Shown piece after piece: positions 8,649 through 15,728 of a stretch of 23,787 nucleotides of DNA. The notes below the pieces were generated by a model that saw nothing but the letters and a program-made list of their open reading frames with translations, ran no database searches and was not told the DNA's origin. Position 1 is the stretch's first letter; every line of letters begins with the position of its first letter. Source of the DNA: Sphingobacterium sp. UBA1575. Its GTDB lineage: Bacteria; Bacteroidota; Bacteroidia; Sphingobacteriales; Sphingobacteriaceae. The translations under genes were made by a program, and so were the position numbers. The stretch is from the NCBI GenBank assembly GCA_002322865.1, contig DCOH01000033.1, positions 140,212-163,998 on the forward strand, written 5' to 3'.

Positions 8649-10916
8649 ATGGGAAAAATCATAAAAATTGCACGCTTAGAATTAAGCATTCTATTTTATT
8701 CGCCAATAGCATGGATTATTCTGGTCATCCTTTTTTTGCAAGGAGGATTAGCCTATTTTGATATGCTTTATAGTCAGGAAACTCAGCAACAACTAGATAG
8801 GGATTTAAGTGTCTTGACTCGCGTCATGTTTGCTGGAGAAAAGGGGATGTTCTCCACGCTTATAGAATACCTTTATTTATATATTCCATTATTGACCATG
8901 GGTATCTTCAGTAGGGAGTATGTTAGTGGTTCAATTAAATTGTTGCAGTCCTCGCCTGTTACAGCTACACAAATTGTTTTAGGTAAATATCTTTCCATTG
9001 TTATCTATTCCTTTATTGCAGTAGGTATGCTGGGTCTATATGCGGTTTCAGCCTATTTTTCTATTGAGCATATGGATGTTAAATTTGTGCTATTTGGACT
9101 ATTGGCTCTTTTTCTTTTAATATGTACATATTCTGCTATTGGTCTGTTTATGTCCAGTTTAACTTCCTATCAGATTGTAGCAGCCATTAGTACTTTAGCT
9201 TTACTTGCGTTTTTAAATTACGCTCAAATCCTTGGAGCGAAATACGATGGCTTTCGTGAGATTACGCATTGGTTATCCGTAGGAGGTAGGGCAGAGGAAA
9301 TAGTGAATGGATTGTTAACAACTAGGGAGATTGCTTATTTCTTGCTGATCATTTCATTCTTTCTCATGGTCACAATTCTGCGAATTGTTCAGGAAAGAGC
9401 AGGTACGAAACCTATAATTAAGACATTACAATACTTGGCTTTAGCAGTTGTACTTTTAGGAATTGGATATATAACCTCTCTTATTCGTTTTACGGGTTAT
9501 TATGATACTACTCAAATTAAGGATAGAACCATATCAGCATATGGACAATCAATAGCCTCAAGAATTGATGGGCCTATAAAGTTGGTTACTTATATCAATG
9601 TCTTAGATCGAAGAGCAGAATATGCTTCACCAAAAAATCGTATAAATGATTTAGCAAATTTTGAATCTATTAATAGGTTTATTCCTCAGCTGGAGATGGA
9701 TTATGTCGCTTACTATGATAGTATACCATATTTAAAATTGGATTCAAATGAAACTTTTCTGAGCAAATCTGAAAAGGCTGCAGATGCCCTAGGGATAAAT
9801 TTCAAGAAATTATTGACCCCGGAGGATATGAAAAAATTCCCCGAAGTTGCTCTTGAAAATAATACGTTGGTTAGATTTTTTGAATATAAAGGCAAGCGAG
9901 TTCCCTTACGCATGTTTGATGATATGTTTGTGTATCCAAAAGAAGGGGAAATCAATGCTTCCTTAGTAAGATTATTGGATGGGCCTGCAGTTCTTGGACT
10001 TTTATCTGGGAAAGGCGAGCGTGGAATTGATAATTATGGCAATGGGGAATACAGTATTCTTTTAAATGGTCAGACTGTTAGAGGTTCATTGATCAATAGA
10101 GGATTTGAAATCCAGAAGTTGAATGCATCTTCCTTAGATGATTTTAAAGGTGTGGGCATTGTTATAGCCGACCCTAGAGAACCTTATACTACCGAAGAAT
10201 TAAATTCGATTTTTCGTTATATAGAACGAGGAGGCAATATTTATTTATTAGCTGATCCACAGGGAAGTAAGGAATACCTGCAACCGATAGCAGAAAAATT
10301 GGGGCTGAAATTTATGGATGGCACCTTAATGCAGGATAGTGATGATTATGATGTGGATCTTCTGCGTTTGTATCTCACCCCGGAAGCTGAGGAAAATGGA
10401 TTTTTGTATTATGAGGGTGCAAAGTTGGTGATGAACAAAGCTATGGGAATTGAACCATTAAACGATAACAAGGGTTTTTCAAGGGTAATATTGATGCGAT
10501 CAGATGATAAGGATACTTGGAATAAGTTGGGAACCTATGATCTGAATATAAAGAAAGAGGTTTTTACGGAAGGGAAAGATGTTCGGGTTTCTGTTCCTAC
10601 TGCGATTAAACTTTTGCGAAAGGTGAATGGGAAAGATCAACATGTTTTTGTATTCGGCGATGCTGATTTCATAAGTAACGCGGAACTTAACCGATTTAAT
10701 ATTAATTCTATTAATTCCCTAGTAGCGGGAAGAATCTTCAATACCATTAGAGATAGAAAAGCTCTAGTTGGTGCGGAGAAGGATAAAGCACCCGATGTGA
10801 TCATTAAAGCAAGCCGAAAATCTATCAATACTCAAAAGTTATTTTATCTTTTGATAATTCCAATGGTAATGGCAGTGACAGCAGTTGTCGTGCTTAAGCG
10901 TAGAAAAAGAAAATAA
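8649..10916 (+). CDS. GldF-GldG fusion: ABC-2 permease joined to ABC_transp_aux domain (copy 2)
   Basis: The 755-residue protein is a paralogue of the one at 5462-7708 with the same layout. I chose the ATG at 8649, one base after the ATPase stop, because it gives MGKIIKIARLELSILFYSP, which aligns end to end with the start of copy 1; an earlier in-frame start at 8601 would add 16 residues inside the ATPase gene. The permease part (about 1-245) contains GSIKLLQSSPVTATQIVLGKY and GLFMSSLTSYQIVAAIS. The GldG-like part contains GLLSGKGERGIDNYGNGEYS, GIVIADPREPYTTEELNSI, FRYIERGGNIYLLADPQG and VFVFGDADFISNAELNRF. A C-terminal span (LLIIPMVMAVTAVVVL) ends in KRRKRK. The two copies differ clearly outside these motifs, so they are old duplicates rather than recent ones. 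A heterodimeric permease is the likely arrangement (inference). Confidence 0.9.
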   Translation: MGKIIKIARLELSILFYSPIAWIILVILFLQGGLAYFDMLYSQETQQQLDRDLSVLTRVMFAGEKGMFSTLIEYLYLYIPLLTMGIFSREYVSGSIKLLQSSPVTATQIVLGKYLSIVIYSFIAVGMLGLYAVSAYFSIEHMDVKFVLFGLLALFLLICTYSAIGLFMSSLTSYQIVAAISTLALLAFLNYAQILGAKYDGFREITHWLSVGGRAEEIVNGLLTTREIAYFLLIISFFLMVTILRIVQERAGTKPIIKTLQYLALAVVLLGIGYITSLIRFTGYYDTTQIKDRTISAYGQSIASRIDGPIKLVTYINVLDRRAEYASPKNRINDLANFESINRFIPQLEMDYVAYYDSIPYLKLDSNETFLSKSEKAADALGINFKKLLTPEDMKKFPEVALENNTLVRFFEYKGKRVPLRMFDDMFVYPKEGEINASLVRLLDGPAVLGLLSGKGERGIDNYGNGEYSILLNGQTVRGSLINRGFEIQKLNASSLDDFKGVGIVIADPREPYTTEELNSIFRYIERGGNIYLLADPQGSKEYLQPIAEKLGLKFMDGTLMQDSDDYDVDLLRLYLTPEAEENGFLYYEGAKLVMNKAMGIEPLNDNKGFSRVILMRSDDKDTWNKLGTYDLNIKKEVFTEGKDVRVSVPTAIKLLRKVNGKDQHVFVFGDADFISNAELNRFNINSINSLVAGRIFNTIRDRKALVGAEKDKAPDVIIKASRKSINTQKLFYLLIIPMVMAVTAVVVLKRRKRK

Positions 10917-10918
10917 TA

Positions 10919-12955
10919 CTAACGTTTGTTGTTTGAGTTTAGTATGGAAAGGTCCTTCTTAATGTTGGGCCTTTCTTTGTTCTTATGGAGCTTTTTAGAA
11001 AGCGTTTCAGCTTCTGCAATCAATGTATCGATATATGCTGTCCGCTCATTCATCAGCTCCGGATGGAGCACAAAACCCAATTTGGTCCTATTGATGGACA
11101 AGCCAACCAGTAAGGCATTGATTCTATAAGCAAGCGTCTGGAAATGCTCAATCTCTTTTTTATGGAGCCTTCCTTGGATTGGATCTTTAGCAAACTGTTC
11201 CAAGGAATCATAACTTAGCGCCAATGCAGATTGGGTAAACTTTCTCACCAATCTCAAATCATAATAACTCAGTTCCTGAACCTCATAACTCTCCTTGATT
11301 TTTTGGAAGAAATTCCGGAAATGGTCCAATAATCGGTTGGTCTGTTGCTCAATCGATCGATAATGATTGATCGGAATGGCCAGACATCCCAAAACAGCAA
11401 ATATGGATCCCATTAAAGTAAAAGCAAACCTACTTCCAAGAATATCCTGAATGGTTCCTTCAAAGGTATGTTGACCGATCAGAATGGTTATCGTAATAAA
11501 AATTACACAGACCAAATAATTTGGTTTATTGAACAATAAGAACAGGTAAAGGCAAAAGATCGCTATACCCATCAGGATAGTGAAATCCTTGATGGTCAAC
11601 AAAATCAAAAGGCTGATGGCTATTCCGATAAGAGAGCCTATTATCCGTTGATAATTTCTTTTTTGTGTAGTGGTAAAACTAGGTCTGGCCACCAAAATAA
11701 TGGTCAGCAAGATCCAGGAAGCATACCGGTATTCTGGAAGCGCATAACCAATAATACCACCCAACATCAATAAAATAGACATCCGGACCGAATAAGAAAA
11801 AATCGGCGACTTGAAGTTGAAATTGTTAACAAGCGTTTTGAAATCACTTTCTGGTGCCACAAAATCCTTAAAGTTCTTACTTTCAACCCAGCTATGATCA
11901 GCTTCCAAAACCTCCTCCTTCATATCATGTAGGATATTTGCGATCTGTCCTAATTGCTTAGCAATGGAAATGATCAGTTCCTTACGGTGAAAATCAGCAA
12001 TGAATTGGTCAACTTCCAGCTGCACCATGATTTTCTCAAACTCTTTCTTCCTTTTCAGATTGGAAGACTTTGATTTTTTTAAATAATTTAATTCTGCGGT
12101 TTCCTTGGATAGGATGGCCAATGCACGACGGATAAGGGATAAGGTATTCCCAGATTTTAGAAGCTCCCGGATCCTTTCATAATCCTGATCTACCGCCATT
12201 AACAATTCATAGAGATCAATGAGTTTATAGAGCTTGGCAAGCCATATTTTGGTCCGAAGATCTTTTTCAGAATGTAAGTTTTTGTTCTTCAGCAATAAGG
12301 ACCTTACAGCTTCCAATTGATCAGAAACTTTGATCTGTAAAGCACTGAGTTGTTTATAGGTTTTGGGAAGTGGAATTTCTTCGTTGTAACAGTCGATCTT
12401 TAACCGGATGAGTTGGGATAAACTCGTAATACCCGATTGCACCGCAAATCTGAGTGAACGATAAGGAAATAGATAGACCTGCAATAAACTCAGGATATAA
12501 AAACAGATGGCTCCTGCAGTAACAGAAAGACTGAATATGATGGGATCTTCTGGGCGAAGACCAATTGTAAAACTGGCGACGATCAAGCCGAGGTTCCCGA
12601 TGAAATTGATGCGGAATCCTAATAAAGCGATAAAAGTGTAAACAAAACCAAAAATTCCCAACAAGAGAACAATGATAGGGGAATGGTTTGCCAAAGCGGT
12701 GGAGATACTGATCGAGGTAATGGCAAAAACCGGGATACAGTAAGCAAAGGAAGTCCATTTATCTTTTTTTGTTCCTGGCAGATCGGTTAAACAGGCGAGT
12801 AGAACCCCAACAGCAAAGGCTATGGCGATATGCCCATCAAATAAGTAAAAAACAAAAATAGAAGGGATAAGGATAATCAAGATATTGCGTAATGCATCAA
12901 AGCTCGATTCGGTTTTTAAGAAAGAAGATATTTTAGAAAATACGCTCGTTGCCAA
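10919..12955 (-). CDS. FUSC/YccS-like inner membrane protein
   Basis: The 678-residue protein has the YccS/YhfK-like architecture of the fusaric-acid-resistance (FUSC) superfamily. An N-terminal block of hydrophobic segments (about 25-165; ILIILIPSIFVFYLF, IAIAFAVGVLLACLTDLPG) is followed by a cytoplasmic helical region (about 175-375, charged and coiled-coil-like), a second membrane block (about 385-525; MSILLMLGGIIGYALPEYRYASWILLTIILVARPSFTTTQKR, matching the FUSC core) and a charged helical C-terminus. Proteins of this type are regarded as putative efflux or envelope transporters; no substrate can be named. The start is a TTG at 12955: no in-frame ATG occurs before the second third of the protein, and an in-frame stop lies just upstream (12971-12973). 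It converges on the ABC operon with only 2 bases between the stop codons, so the two transcripts must overlap or end inside each other's genes. Confidence 0.88.
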   Translation of the reverse strand: MATSVFSKISSFLKTESSFDALRNILIILIPSIFVFYLFDGHIAIAFAVGVLLACLTDLPGTKKDKWTSFAYCIPVFAITSISISTALANHSPIIVLLLGIFGFVYTFIALLGFRINFIGNLGLIVASFTIGLRPEDPIIFSLSVTAGAICFYILSLLQVYLFPYRSLRFAVQSGITSLSQLIRLKIDCYNEEIPLPKTYKQLSALQIKVSDQLEAVRSLLLKNKNLHSEKDLRTKIWLAKLYKLIDLYELLMAVDQDYERIRELLKSGNTLSLIRRALAILSKETAELNYLKKSKSSNLKRKKEFEKIMVQLEVDQFIADFHRKELIISIAKQLGQIANILHDMKEEVLEADHSWVESKNFKDFVAPESDFKTLVNNFNFKSPIFSYSVRMSILLMLGGIIGYALPEYRYASWILLTIILVARPSFTTTQKRNYQRIIGSLIGIAISLLILLTIKDFTILMGIAIFCLYLFLLFNKPNYLVCVIFITITILIGQHTFEGTIQDILGSRFAFTLMGSIFAVLGCLAIPINHYRSIEQQTNRLLDHFRNFFQKIKESYEVQELSYYDLRLVRKFTQSALALSYDSLEQFAKDPIQGRLHKKEIEHFQTLAYRINALLVGLSINRTKLGFVLHPELMNERTAYIDTLIAEAETLSKKLHKNKERPNIKKDLSILNSNNKR
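10947..10979 (+). terminator. Probable terminator of the ABC operon, located inside the convergent FUSC gene
   Basis: GAAAGGTCC at 10947-10955 pairs with GGGCCTTTC at 10967-10975 over nine base pairs including one G-T pair, with an 11-base loop. The plus strand continues TTTGTTCTT. It lies 30 bases after the ABC operon stop, within the last codons of the minus-strand FUSC gene. There is no T-run on the minus side, so it should act on plus-strand transcripts. Confidence 0.55.
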
Positions 12956-13476
12956 ATTATATAAGGGTATCTATTGTTTTGTGGTTGCAAAAATACGTAA
13001 AATTAAAATGATTGGAATTATGTATGGTGTAATATATTTATCATAAAATATAATTCTGAATTACATTAAATTAAAGGGGGCTTATGACAATTATTTGGAT
13101 TATATTTTGATTTTAAAGAATAATGTTCGGATTTAAAATAGACCACTTTCTAAAAGAGTATACTGGAAATCGGAATGCTGAACAATAATTTTTTACTATG
13201 AAAAAAAATTAACATTTTTTTAAGTGTTCTTGAGTTTCAAAATTGTAAATTTATGCTGTAGAAAACCAATTAGGATTTCAAACCGGTATCTGATACAATA
13301 AAGAATAATTTTCTATTATATGGCGGATTCCAGGGACAATTTTATGTTTTACACGTCTTACTAAATAGAAAGGCTTAAAAGGAGAAAATATATCGAAATC
13401 CTTACAATCAAATTAGAGAAAACCTAATTACATTTGAAGAATAAATTATTAATCTAATAAAACCAGTACATTTAAT
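12956..13476. other. AT-rich intergenic region between divergent FUSC and TlpA-like genes
   Basis: About 520 bases without a credible gene; the ATG-initiated frames I followed end within about ten codons. It must hold both divergent promoters. On the plus strand TAAATTTA at 13246-13253 is one base from the TAnnTTTG -7 consensus, but I see no convincing TTTG at the right distance. On the minus strand a TTTG near 12995 is followed by a poor -7 match near the start codon. There are short A/T-only inverted repeats near 13200-13220 (AAAAAAA/TTTTTTT). If the 13246 element is real, the TlpA-like gene has a leader of over 200 bases. I recognise no riboswitch. Confidence 0.4.
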
Positions 13477-14976
13477 ATGAAAAAAAGTGTTATATCACTT
13501 GGAATTTTAGCTGCAGCTTTATCATTTTCACAAGTTCAAGCTCAAATTGTGAAACAAAAGGGTATTACCCAAGAAGAATTGGTAAAAGAAATCAATAAGA
13601 TTGCTGCCAATTCAGATAAGGAAGCTCGTGATGCTGCCCTTACCAAGGAAGCAGAAGCTATGATGGCCAGTAAAAATGAAGAATTTGCAGGTATGGCAAG
13701 TTCCCTATTCCGCTTTATAGGTAAAGCAGATAAAGCAGAAGAAGCAGATAAATCTTTGTTAAAGCGTTTTCCTAAAGGAACTAAAGCAAGGGGAGATGCC
13801 TACAGTGCCATCTTCAAAACAGAAGGAATTACCGCTGTAGAGTTGGAAAAGCAATTGGCAGCATGGGAAAAGAAATTCCCAGCGAAATCCTTCAAGGAAG
13901 AAAATAGAGCTATCTATGCACAAGCCAAATCCAGATTAGCTAGCGCTTATTTTAAAGAAAAGAATGCTGCAAAAGCGAATGAAATTCTTCAATCGCTAAA
14001 ATCAGAAACAGCGTATGCGCAATTAGCGAGTTCTGTAGCCGGTGGATTGGTTAGGGAAAAAGATTATACCAATGCTGAACCGATTTTAGCAGACATCTAT
14101 CAATCATCTTATGATGCTTTCAACTCTGCTGATGATAAAGTTAAATCAAGTCCTACTGCGAGAGCATATCCTACAATTGCAGGAAACTATGCACCTGTTT
14201 TGATCAATGCAGGGAAGGCTGAAAAAGGTCTTCAGGTATATGAGGGTCTTTTTAAGGTTGATCCTTATTATTCTTCTGCTCCAGTTTATGTATTGGGTTA
14301 TGCAGATGGTATCCGTAAGACAGGAAGAGACTTGGACGCCTTTATGTTTATTGATAATGCGTTGATCCAAAATGGTAAAAATGATGATTTGATAAAGGTT
14401 CAAAAAGAACTTTATGAAAAATTGAACGGAGCGAATGCTAATTTCGATAATTACCTAGCCGCTGTTGACAAAAAAGGTGAACAAGCTATGATTGCCAAAT
14501 ATAAAGGGGAAATGATCAAAAAAGAAGCACCTTTGTTCTCTTTGGTGGATCGTGATGGTAAAACAGTTTCATTAGCAGATTATAAGGGTAAAGTGGTTGT
14601 CCTTGATTTCTGGGCAACTTGGTGTGGTCCATGTATCAATTCATTCCCAGGCATGCAGGCTTCTGTAAACAAGTATAAAGACGACAAGGATGTGGTATTC
14701 TTGTTTATTGATACTTGGGAACGTGGCGACAATTATAAAGATTTAGTAAACGAGTTTATCAAGAAGAACAATTATACCTTCCATGTGCTTTTCGATGAAA
14801 TGAAAGATAAAGAAAAGGCGGCTGTTACAGCTTACGGCGCAAAAGGAATCCCTTTTAAAGCCGTAATCGATAAAGAAGGCTTTATCCGTTTTGAATCTTC
14901 TGGTTCTTCTCCAGAGGTAGATAAAATTGTGAAGGAAATGACTGTAAAGATTGAATTAGCTAAAAACGCGAAATAA
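13477..14976 (+). CDS. Secreted TlpA-like thioredoxin-fold protein with long helical N-terminal region
   Basis: The 499-residue protein carries a Sec signal peptide (MKKSVISLGILAAALSFSQVQAQ, predicted cut after VQA or AQ). Residues about 25-345 are alanine-, lysine- and glutamate-rich helices with tetratricopeptide-like spacing. Residues about 347-495 form a TlpA/AhpC-type thioredoxin domain: an APLFSLVDRDGKTVSLADYKGKVVVLDFWATWCGPC segment gives a CxxC site with Cys383 and Cys386, and GIPFKAVIDKEG supplies the cis-proline loop. The role is thiol-disulfide exchange in the periplasm; the partner is unknown and the helical part may bind it. Proteins of this design are common in Bacteroidota next to uptake loci, but here the gene stands alone with its own long upstream region and a strong terminator behind it. 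The ATG at 13477 is the only sensible start. Confidence 0.92.
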   Translation: MKKSVISLGILAAALSFSQVQAQIVKQKGITQEELVKEINKIAANSDKEARDAALTKEAEAMMASKNEEFAGMASSLFRFIGKADKAEEADKSLLKRFPKGTKARGDAYSAIFKTEGITAVELEKQLAAWEKKFPAKSFKEENRAIYAQAKSRLASAYFKEKNAAKANEILQSLKSETAYAQLASSVAGGLVREKDYTNAEPILADIYQSSYDAFNSADDKVKSSPTARAYPTIAGNYAPVLINAGKAEKGLQVYEGLFKVDPYYSSAPVYVLGYADGIRKTGRDLDAFMFIDNALIQNGKNDDLIKVQKELYEKLNGANANFDNYLAAVDKKGEQAMIAKYKGEMIKKEAPLFSLVDRDGKTVSLADYKGKVVVLDFWATWCGPCINSFPGMQASVNKYKDDKDVVFLFIDTWERGDNYKDLVNEFIKKNNYTFHVLFDEMKDKEKAAVTAYGAKGIPFKAVIDKEGFIRFESSGSSPEVDKIVKEMTVKIELAKNAK

Positions 14977-14997
14977 TCGATAAACTGAAGACATCGT

Positions 14998-15034
14998 AAA
15001 GGAGCGTTGAAATTTCAACGCTCCTTTTGTTTTT
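14998..15034 (+). terminator. Rho-independent terminator of the TlpA-like gene
   Basis: AAAGGAGCGTTGAAA at 14998-15012 is followed directly by its perfect complement (15013-15027), and TTTTGTTTTT ends the structure. The working stem is GGAGCGTTG/CAACGCTCC with an AAATTT loop. The A-run before the stem would also give a T-run on the minus strand, so it can serve the convergent gene at 15081 as well. Confidence 0.92.
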
Positions 15035-15080
15035 CAATAGTAGCATGAAGTATCTTGAATATTCTTTTCTAAGAATGGAA

Positions 15081-15446
15081 TTATAAGGCTTTTGCACCGG
15101 CAGAAGCCACCTCATGATCATCTTCCACGGTGCTTCCACTTACGCCGATAGCGCCAATGATGGTTCCGTTGTTATCCTTGATAACCACACCTCCCGGAAA
15201 GGTGATCAGTCCATGGTTGGAATGTTCGATATTGTAAAGGGCTCCACCTGGTTGGGATAATTTTCCGATATCCCCGGTATCCATATTGAAATACCTGGCC
15301 GTTCTTGCCTTTTTCTGAGAAATATTAATGGATCCTAACCAAGCATCGTCCATCTTGTTAAAAGCCACTAGATTCGTGCCTGCATCTACCACTGCGATAT
15401 TCATTTTTACCCCTAATTCTTCCGATTTTTTAATGGCTGCATCCAT
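15081..15446 (-). pseudogene. GlcG/HbpS-family (DUF336) protein, 5'-truncated
   Basis: Read from the ATG at 15446, the frame gives MDAAIKKSEELGVKMNIAVVDAG and continues through the conserved family features: DDAWLGSINISQKKARTARYF, GKLSQPGGALYNIEHSN, GLITFPGGVVIKDNNGTIIGAIGVSGSTVEDDHEVASAGAKAL. Members of this family (GlcG of glycolate operons, the haem-binding HbpS) usually begin with a helix of about 12-20 more residues (of the type LTLEQAQ) before this point. That helix is missing. The frame continues upstream to 15482 through a GTG, but those codons (FCPYKHQKYET) lie over a plus-strand AraC-like fragment and look unrelated. I therefore infer that a deletion removed the natural start and promoter. 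All conserved residues after the break are intact, so the break is recent or a shorter product is still made. Confidence 0.7.
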
Positions 15447-15448
15447 TG

Positions 15449-15661
15449 TTTCGTATTTTTGATGCTTATACGGGCAAAACACCTGGGCAATACATCATGC
15501 AGGAAAGATTGGTTATGGCTTGCAATATGTTGCTGCAAGGAAAATTGTCCATTTCAGAAGTCGGTTATAGATCGGGATTCAATTCATCCAGTTATTTTGT
15601 TAAACAATTTAGGGCAATGTACCAATGCACGCCAGGGGAATACGTTAAAAAATTCTGTTAA
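15449..15661 (+). pseudogene. AraC-family transcriptional regulator, C-terminal DNA-binding remnant
   Basis: The plus-strand frame from about 15449 to the TAA at 15659-15661 encodes FRIFDAYTGKTPGQYIMQERLVMACNMLLQGKLSISEVGYRSGFNSSSYFVKQFRAMYQCTPGEYVKK in about 70 residues. This is the second half of an AraC/XylS DNA-binding domain: the Y(T)GKTPGQYIMQERL linker helix and the second helix-turn-helix (SISEVGYRSGFNSSSYFVKQFRAMYQCTPGEY), both well conserved. The first helix-turn-helix and the whole N-terminal sensing domain are absent. The only start codon in the stub is a TTG at 15446, and the frame stops just upstream (15431-15433). A 70-residue stub is unlikely to act as a regulator. Its broken end coincides with the broken end of the opposite-strand HbpS-like gene, so both were probably cut by one event. 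Confidence 0.75.
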
Positions 15662-15672
15662 CTGGAAAAATA

Positions 15673-15680
15673 TAATTTTG
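15673..15680 (+). promoter_or_regulatory. Candidate -7 element (TAATTTTG) for the kinase-regulator pair
   Basis: TAATTTTG fits the Bacteroidota -7 consensus TAnnTTTG exactly and lies 48 bases before the kinase ATG at 15729. No clear TTTG -33 element stands 17-23 bases upstream, so the assignment is weak. It sits between CTGGAA (15662-15667) and TTCCAG (15690-15695), a small inverted repeat. Confidence 0.35.
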
Positions 15681-15728
15681 ATAATATAATTCCAGAAGAC
15701 TATATTCGTATAACCTAACTAATTGTTA

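Noticed and set aside
5462..10916. Gliding motility locus
   Set aside because: Only GldA-, GldF- and GldG-like domains occur; no GldK-N, SprA or other gliding or type IX secretion genes are visible, and such ABC proteins also occur in non-gliders.
12354..12758. 134-codon open frame inside the FUSC gene, same strand, shifted frame
   Set aside because: It lies wholly inside a well-supported membrane protein gene, has no recognisable domain, and is rich in Ser, His, Arg and Cys as expected for a shifted reading of hydrophobic codons.
13195..13225. A/T-only inverted repeat (AAAAAAA...TTTTTTT) as a terminator or small RNA
   Set aside because: No G-C pairs in the stem; expected by chance in such AT-rich DNA.
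15061..15076. Small hairpin ATTCTT/AAGAAT near the 3' end of the HbpS-like gene
   Set aside because: Only six A/T-rich pairs with no T-run on the needed strand; the strong element at 14998-15034 already explains termination for both genes.
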